NCBI GenBank assembly: GCA_963648895.1
Contig: CAVJGK010000037.1
Location: 1 to 12,755, forward strand
Source of the DNA: UBA3210 sp963648895
Lineage (GTDB): Bacteria; Bacillota_I; Bacilli_A; RFN20; CAG-449
Direction of reading: 5' to 3'
DNA length: 12,755 bases
Below are positions 8,350-12,755 of this stretch, one piece after another. Position numbers and translations under genes: made by a program. Each line of letters begins with the position of its first letter. The stretch's first letter is position 1. The notes under the pieces are model-generated. The model searched no databases. It saw only the letters and a program-made list of their open reading frames with translations, and had not been told where the DNA came from.

Positions 8350-10590
8350 TTAAATGTCATAACGAGAGATAATCTCGCTAGGAGTTTTGAAAATCACAAA
8401 TAAGTAAGGTATTAATGAAATGAGAATCATTAATAAACTTGATATTGCGAATAATCCTAAATTAATAAATATAAATAAACTAAATGTTAGATTAGATATA
8501 CCAAAATAAATTGAACAAATAAGTGTTCCTAACGCCATTGTTAATAAGAACAATGAAACGTTTTTATAAACAACTCTTAAACTTTCTTTAAATAAGAGAT
8601 TTGATTTATTAACACCAATCGCTCTATATATGCCATATTCTTTTGAATTTTTAAGACTTTCTGACATTTCAATAAAGTAATAAATCGCGTAAATTAAGCC
8701 AATTCCAATAAGTGAAATATAAATCACCTGCATAGAAGATTTTAATGTTTCTTGATCTTCTTTATCGTAAATGGCTTTTATATCAATAGTTGATACGCCT
8801 CTAGTTTTTAATCTTTTTTCTAAATTTTGATATTGGCTATCATTAGAAGTAGATATTTCAAAATAGTATGTAGTTGAAGTATCATTACCTAATGTTTCAA
8901 TATTAGGAGTTAAGCAAGTAAAGATATTATCCAAAGCATTTTGGGTGATATAGATAACTATATCTGTATCAATAGAAGCTCTAGTAATAGAAAAGCTTTT
9001 GACATACATTTCACTATTTTCTATGTAAATCGCGGTTGTTTTATTAACTAATTCCTTATTAGCCATCTCTACTTGATAATCACCAGTTGAAGTATCGCTC
9101 ATCATTTTGTATAAAGCATTTCTACTTATATCGATGACTATTTGATTATCTTTTAAATCTTTATTTCCTTCATATAATTGGATAGAAGCTGAATAAGTCA
9201 TTGAAGCATAGATATCTTCTAAGAAGATATTAGAAGAATCGACTATCTTTAAATCGCTATAAATGTTTAAGAAATTGACATAATCAACTTTGTTAAACCA
9301 AACTTGATTTTCTTCTCCTTCGACAATTCCCACAATCTTATAATCATTATCAAATTTCATTAATAAGATTGCTTCATCTGTGGATAATTCTGAAAGTCTA
9401 ATATCGTGTTTAATAGCCTCAGCTAAAGCTCTAGATATTAAAACTTCATTGGAAGAAGGCCTTGATCCATATAAAGAAGTAAAAGTTGTATTAGATTCAA
9501 TTGCTTTAGGAGTATAAGATTCTTTTAATGATTTAATTGAAGATATATTGTTATAGGAGAATAAACCTTCTTTTTGGTGTAATTCATAAAAATCAACATG
9601 ATCATAATATTCATTATTAACGTTTAATTGACTTAACATCGGTAGTTCTGTATAAGAATTTAAATTCGTATACAAAGCGTTTTGATTGACGATTTTATGA
9701 GATGTTGTTGAAGTAAGAGTTTGATTAACAAAGAAACCAAATACAACCATCATTAAAGCCATAATTCCAATAAAGATCTTTTTAAACAGATTTGATTCAT
9801 TATCTTTAGAAAAGATATTTTTAAAGTTGAATAAACGTCCATTTTTCTTTGATTCTGATTGAATAAAGTTAATATTTTCTACTTCATTTGATTTAGTGAA
9901 TTTATAATTATTTACATCTTCAACTAAAGTATTTTCCACTAACTTACCATCGATTAATTCAATATGACTATCGGCATATTCTTTAATTAAGCTTGTTTCA
10001 TGAGTGACTAATACAACTAATTTTTCTTTTGATATTTGTTTTAAAATATCCATTACTTTAAAGGTATTTTGGCTATCCAAATTACCTGTTGGCTCATCAG
10101 CGAGGATGATATCCGCGCCTTTAATTAAGGCACGAGCGATCGCTACTCTTTGTTTTTGTCCACCAGATAAAGCATCCGCGGATTTCTTTTCATATTTTTT
10201 TAAATCGACTAATTCCAGAACTTTATCAATGCGTGATTTAATCTCTTCTTTAGAATTAAATCCCGCGATTTTCATTTGGTTTTCTAATATACCACCAATG
10301 GAATAACCATGTTCGAGGTAATAGTTTTGAAAGATAAAACCAATCTTTTTATTTCTAATTTTATCGCGATTTTTCGAAGTTATTTTAACTCCATCTATTT
10401 CAATATAACCTTCATCTTGTTTATCAAGTCCTCCGATTATATTAAGTAGCGTTGTTTTACCACTTCCTGATTTACCAAAGATTGCTACTAGTCCTTTATT
10501 TGGAAGTTTGAAAGAAACATCGTTTAATATCTTAGTTTTATGAGTAAAGATTGAACCATATGATTTTACTAAAGATACTACTTTTATCAT
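8350..10590 (-). CDS. MacB/FtsX-type ABC transporter, fused ATPase-permease, second of a pair
   Basis: Paralogue of the preceding transporter, 746 residues, with the same order of parts. The ATPase domain has Walker A GKSGSGKTT (39-47), Gln88, signature LSGGQKQR (141-148), Walker B IILADE ending in Glu166, and His197, so it should hydrolyse ATP. After the Q-loop it reads SIGGILEN where most relatives have LTVxEN. One membrane helix (about 270-288) is followed by an outside domain of about 330 residues and three helices (about 621-640, 676-698, 704-732). KEYGIYRAIGVNK (650-662) and the C-terminal TPSEIISRYDI fit the FtsX family. The start overlaps the TGA of the upstream gene (ATGA) and has a strong AAGGAGG eight bases before it, inside that gene's end, which points to coupled translation and matched amounts of the two halves. 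A heterodimeric transporter is the likely product. Substrate unknown; no regulator or sensor domain is fused. Confidence 0.93.
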   Translation of the reverse strand: MIKVVSLVKSYGSIFTHKTKILNDVSFKLPNKGLVAIFGKSGSGKTTLLNIIGGLDKQDEGYIEIDGVKITSKNRDKIRNKKIGFIFQNYYLEHGYSIGGILENQMKIAGFNSKEEIKSRIDKVLELVDLKKYEKKSADALSGGQKQRVAIARALIKGADIILADEPTGNLDSQNTFKVMDILKQISKEKLVVLVTHETSLIKEYADSHIELIDGKLVENTLVEDVNNYKFTKSNEVENINFIQSESKKNGRLFNFKNIFSKDNESNLFKKIFIGIMALMMVVFGFFVNQTLTSTTSHKIVNQNALYTNLNSYTELPMLSQLNVNNEYYDHVDFYELHQKEGLFSYNNISSIKSLKESYTPKAIESNTTFTSLYGSRPSSNEVLISRALAEAIKHDIRLSELSTDEAILLMKFDNDYKIVGIVEGEENQVWFNKVDYVNFLNIYSDLKIVDSSNIFLEDIYASMTYSASIQLYEGNKDLKDNQIVIDISRNALYKMMSDTSTGDYQVEMANKELVNKTTAIYIENSEMYVKSFSITRASIDTDIVIYITQNALDNIFTCLTPNIETLGNDTSTTYYFEISTSNDSQYQNLEKRLKTRGVSTIDIKAIYDKEDQETLKSSMQVIYISLIGIGLIYAIYYFIEMSESLKNSKEYGIYRAIGVNKSNLLFKESLRVVYKNVSLFLLTMALGTLICSIYFGISNLTFSLFIFINLGLFAISSLLMILISLIPYLFVIFKTPSEIISRYDI

Positions 10591-12647
10591 TTTGATCCCC
10601 TCCTTAATACTTGGCTAATTTTTGATTTAGCCATTGACTTATTAAATCCATAAGCAACCATTAAGACGATTAAGAGAATTAATATTTCAATAAATAGATA
10701 ATTGAATACACTTATAAAAGGCAATGTTAAAGATTTAATATTAGTTGTTATAAGTGAGATGATAGGTAATAAAATAAGTGTAGGTACAAAGATTAAAAAC
10801 ATTTGTACATATAAACTCTTATTAGAAACATCATTAGAAATACCTAATGTTTTATATATTGCATAATCAGAAGCATAGATCTTAATACTGCGTTTAAAGA
10901 TGATATATAAGATAATGGCAAGCATTAAACTTATACAAATCAAACATGCATACCATAAGATGTTTAAAGCAAAAACGTTTCCAACACTTTCCACATATAC
11001 TTCACTACTAGATAACATTCCGATATATCCAGAAGGAAGATTTGAAATTGCCATTTTAGCTAAAGTATCATTTTCATAATATAAAGCAGATTGTTTTGTA
11101 TTTGATTTAGTTTCAAATATCTCTTTATAATCATTTTTTGATAAAGCAACAACAATTCCATCAATTGTTTTATCTAGTTTTGTATCATCAACAATGGTAA
11201 ATAATTTACTAGGTGCAATCGAACAAACTACATTTTTATTTAAAACATCATAGTAACTAGAATTAATTAAATTAATCTCTCCATCGTTTAATTTATCATC
11301 CATTTCAAAGGTATAAACAGTTGTTTCATTTTCATCAATTTTAATAGTGGTATTAATACCTTTTATCTTATTACCATTTGTTTGCATATTATAATAAGAT
11401 AAATATAGTTTTAAACTTGTTTCACTTGTCGAAGTAACTACATCAATAGAATTTAAACTTGAAGTTGCACCTATAATAATATCCACAATTTGACTTGCAT
11501 CGCTTTCATATGCTTTTGGAATAACTAATTGCCCTTGAGAAGTTCCTACTTTATGATGGATAGGATCATAAATACATGTGATTTGATAAGATTTATACAT
11601 GTTATTCTTTCGAGGTATAGTTATTTCAAATTCTGATAAATCTCGATCATAGATGAAATAAGAAGCGTTGGTATCTGCGATTATCTTATCTAATACATCT
11701 TCATCAACATATCCATTGGTATTAGAAATAATTACTTTACCTTCAACACTAACATCATCTAATGATGTTTTTAAATCACTGATTAAATAAGTATTAAATA
11801 GTGATAAGATAGAAAATAAACATACTGCAATACAACATAAAGCCAAAGACATCAATGTAGTAAATTTAGGACGTGATTTATAATTTAAGAATCCTAATTT
11901 TAAGGTATTCTTTAATTTTAATTTTTTAGATTCAGGATAAACTTTATTACTAATATTACTTTTTTCTGGTTTAACTATGACATTATCAGAAACTATAGAG
12001 CCATCTTTAACCAATATTCTACGAGTTGAATATTCATTAAAATATTCAGGGTTATGAGTAACAACAATAACCAATTTATCTTTCGATACATCTTTTAATA
12101 ATTTTGCAATTTCTTTCGATGCATTTGAATCAAGATTACCAGTAGGTTCATCCGCCAAAATGATTGGATTATCTTTAGCCAACGCACGAGCGATAACTGT
12201 TCTTTGTTTTTCTCCACCAGATAATTTAGAACCTTTTTGATTGATTTGTTTGCTTAAGCCAACTTTAGAAATCAATTCTAAAGCAATCTTTTTTCTTTCT
12301 TTTTCATCTTCAATACGGAGTAAGGCTAATAAAACATTTTCATAGACTGTTAAATTTTCAATGATATTAAAATCTTGGAAAATCATCGAAATATCATTCT
12401 CACGATATTTTTCCCATTCTTCTAATGAGTAATGAGATGTAGGTTCATCGTTAAAGAATAATTCCCCTTCTTCATAAGAGTCGTTCGCGGCGATAACATT
12501 TAATAATGTTGATTTACCAGATCCTGATTCTCCTTCAATTGTAACAAATTCATTATAATCAAATTCTAAATTAACATTTCTAATACCAATAGTTAGGATA
12601 TCATTTGAGTTATAAATCTTTCCAATGTCTTTAAGTTTTAATAACAT
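10587..12647 (-). CDS. MacB/FtsX-type ABC transporter, fused ATPase-permease, first of a pair
   Basis: First gene of the operon, 686 residues. The N-terminal ATPase domain (about 1-220) is complete: Walker A GESGSGKST (39-47), Q-loop Gln91, signature LSGGEKQR (142-149), Walker B IILADE with catalytic Glu167, and switch His198. A linker leads to one membrane helix (about 263-285), then an outside domain of roughly 270 residues, then three helices (about 560-584, 611-633, 645-668). The loop YAIYKTLGISN (595-605) is the FtsX-family cytoplasmic motif. This is the MacB topology, in which ATP hydrolysis drives movements of the outside domain rather than carrying substrate through a membrane pore. 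MacB itself works as a homodimer; here a second, different half-transporter follows at once, so a heterodimer is likely (inference). The start is supported by AAGGAG four bases upstream, a rather short spacing. The gene ends in TGA, overlapping the next ATG. Substrate unknown. Confidence 0.93.
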   Translation of the reverse strand: MLLKLKDIGKIYNSNDILTIGIRNVNLEFDYNEFVTIEGESGSGKSTLLNVIAANDSYEEGELFFNDEPTSHYSLEEWEKYRENDISMIFQDFNIIENLTVYENVLLALLRIEDEKERKKIALELISKVGLSKQINQKGSKLSGGEKQRTVIARALAKDNPIILADEPTGNLDSNASKEIAKLLKDVSKDKLVIVVTHNPEYFNEYSTRRILVKDGSIVSDNVIVKPEKSNISNKVYPESKKLKLKNTLKLGFLNYKSRPKFTTLMSLALCCIAVCLFSILSLFNTYLISDLKTSLDDVSVEGKVIISNTNGYVDEDVLDKIIADTNASYFIYDRDLSEFEITIPRKNNMYKSYQITCIYDPIHHKVGTSQGQLVIPKAYESDASQIVDIIIGATSSLNSIDVVTSTSETSLKLYLSYYNMQTNGNKIKGINTTIKIDENETTVYTFEMDDKLNDGEINLINSSYYDVLNKNVVCSIAPSKLFTIVDDTKLDKTIDGIVVALSKNDYKEIFETKSNTKQSALYYENDTLAKMAISNLPSGYIGMLSSSEVYVESVGNVFALNILWYACLICISLMLAIILYIIFKRSIKIYASDYAIYKTLGISNDVSNKSLYVQMFLIFVPTLILLPIISLITTNIKSLTLPFISVFNYLFIEILILLIVLMVAYGFNKSMAKSKISQVLRRGSK
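10599..10605 (-). promoter_or_regulatory. Strong ribosome site for the second transporter gene
   Basis: AAGGAGG on the minus strand, eight bases before the ATG at 10590-10588 and wholly inside the last codons of the upstream gene. It fixes this start and, with the ATGA overlap, indicates coupled translation of the two transporter halves. Confidence 0.85.
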
Positions 12648-12657
12648 ACTTCTCCTT

Positions 12658-12681
12658 ATTAGTTAGTTTTTTCTAACTAAT
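12658..12681. promoter_or_regulatory. Operator-like dyad downstream of the start site
   Basis: A perfect inverted repeat with 9-base arms, ATTAGTTAG and CTAACTAAT, separated by six bases. It lies between the predicted transcription start and the ribosome site of the first transporter gene (about +4 to +27), where a bound repressor would block transcription. It could also fold as an RNA hairpin directly before AAGGAG, but it is AT-rich and shares its core with a second dyad upstream of the -35, which favours a DNA-binding site. The protein that binds is not in this window. Confidence 0.6.
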
Positions 12682-12709
12682 TACCATAAGTATTTTATAT
12701 GTATAAAAT
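12681..12709 (+). promoter_or_regulatory. Possible divergent promoter facing right
   Basis: On the plus strand TTACCA (12681-12686) is followed after 17 bases by TAAAAT (12704-12709). The -35 is weak (4 of 6). The two -10 elements arise from a palindrome at 12691-12710 with 9-base arms (TATTTTATA and its complement) around TG, which gives a -10 on each strand. A start near 12716 would place the dyad at 12724-12747 just downstream of it, mirroring the arrangement on the operon side. The gene it would serve lies outside the window. Confidence 0.35.
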
Positions 12710-12720
12710 ATCATAGTCAA
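12692..12720 (-). promoter_or_regulatory. Sigma-A-type promoter of the operon
   Basis: On the minus strand TTGACT (12715-12720, -35) is followed after 17 bases by TAAAAT (12692-12697, -10), each one base away from consensus. Transcription should begin near 12685, leaving a leader of about 38 bases before the first ATG. No comparable gap exists between the later genes, so this promoter probably serves all five. Confidence 0.75.
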
Positions 12721-12723
12721 TAA

Positions 12724-12747
12724 AAAAGTTATTGATTGCTAACTTTT
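12724..12747. promoter_or_regulatory. Second operator-like dyad upstream of the -35
   Basis: A perfect inverted repeat with 8-base arms, AAAAGTTA and TAACTTTT, around eight bases. It has the same 24-base length as the dyad at 12658-12681, and 16 of 24 positions agree when both are read on the minus strand; the shared core is AGTTA-N8-TAACT. Centres are 66 bases apart. It begins three bases upstream of the operon's -35. An overlapping smaller dyad, CTAAC-N4-GTTAG, occupies 12739-12752. Confidence 0.55.
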
Positions 12748-12755
12748 GTTAGTTC

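Noticed and set aside
10004..10306. A 100-codon plus-strand open frame opposite the second transporter's ATPase domain.
   Set aside because: It is the antisense shadow of a conserved ATPase; it has no recognisable family or upstream support. The same applies to the plus-strand frames at 6864-7100 and 8127-8372 and the minus-strand out-of-frame 1590-1805.
8350..12647. Assigning the transporter pair as BceAB-type peptide detoxification, LolCDE or HrtBA haem export.
   Set aside because: BceB has ten membrane helices and a separate ATPase, LolCDE and HrtBA also have separate ATPase subunits; the fused four-helix MacB layout matches none closely enough to name a gene or substrate.
65..12647. Mycoplasma-like recoding of TGA as Trp, suggested by the low GC content.
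   Set aside because: Trp codons checked are TGG, all five long genes lack in-frame TGA, and the first transporter gene ends in TGA exactly at the overlap with the next ATG.
12658..12681. Reading the inverted repeat before the first gene as an attenuator or riboswitch stem.
   Set aside because: The stem is AT-rich, has no T-run on the minus strand and no alternative pairing partner in the short leader, and its core recurs upstream of the -35, which fits a DNA operator better.

Overview
This AT-rich window carries five genes, all on the minus strand and packed end to end, so they read right to left as one operon. Trp is written as TGG and TGA serves as a stop (the first transporter gene ends in TGA), so the ordinary bacterial code is in use and Mycoplasma-type recoding is unlikely. 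Low GC, strong AAGGAG-type ribosome sites, lipobox lipoproteins, InlB-type and BspA-type surface repeats and no outer-membrane genes suggest a low-GC Gram-positive, perhaps a gut Bacilli/Erysipelotrichia- or Acholeplasma-related lineage. The lineage is a guess.

Layout in transcription order. (1) 12648-12755: a compact control region with a good sigma-A-type promoter (TTGACT-17-TAAAAT), a possible divergent promoter on the other strand, and two related 24-bp dyads flanking them. (2) 12647-10587 and 10590-8350: two fused ATPase-permease ABC half-transporters of the MacB/FtsX type (ATPase, one membrane helix, large outside domain, three helices), joined by a 4-bp ATGA overlap. (3) 8329-5303: a 1008-residue lipoprotein with InlB-like repeats and two blocks of BspA-like leucine-rich repeats. 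(4) 5280-1330: a 1316-residue lipoprotein with an InlB-like repeat, at least one candidate NEAT-like region and further beta-rich modules. (5) 1327-65: a 420-residue protein with a signal peptide, a NEAT-like domain, an Ig-like region, a membrane-proximal ZU5-like region, one C-terminal membrane helix and a basic tail. A hairpin plus T-run at 44-66 ends the operon.

Taken together, a probable heterodimeric mechanotransmission-type ABC transporter is co-made with three large proteins displayed on the outer face of the membrane. The substrate cannot be read from the sequence. If the NEAT-like assignments hold, haem or another metal-containing ligand is the leading idea, and the last gene would resemble in layout the membrane-anchored haem protein Shp of streptococci. 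Export or membrane clearance of peptides or lipids, or cell-envelope stress defence, are equally open. The paired operators suggest that a specific repressor controls the operon, probably encoded divergently just past the right edge. No RNA genes, mobile elements or CRISPR arrays were seen, and no stretch of more than 300 bases lacks a gene.
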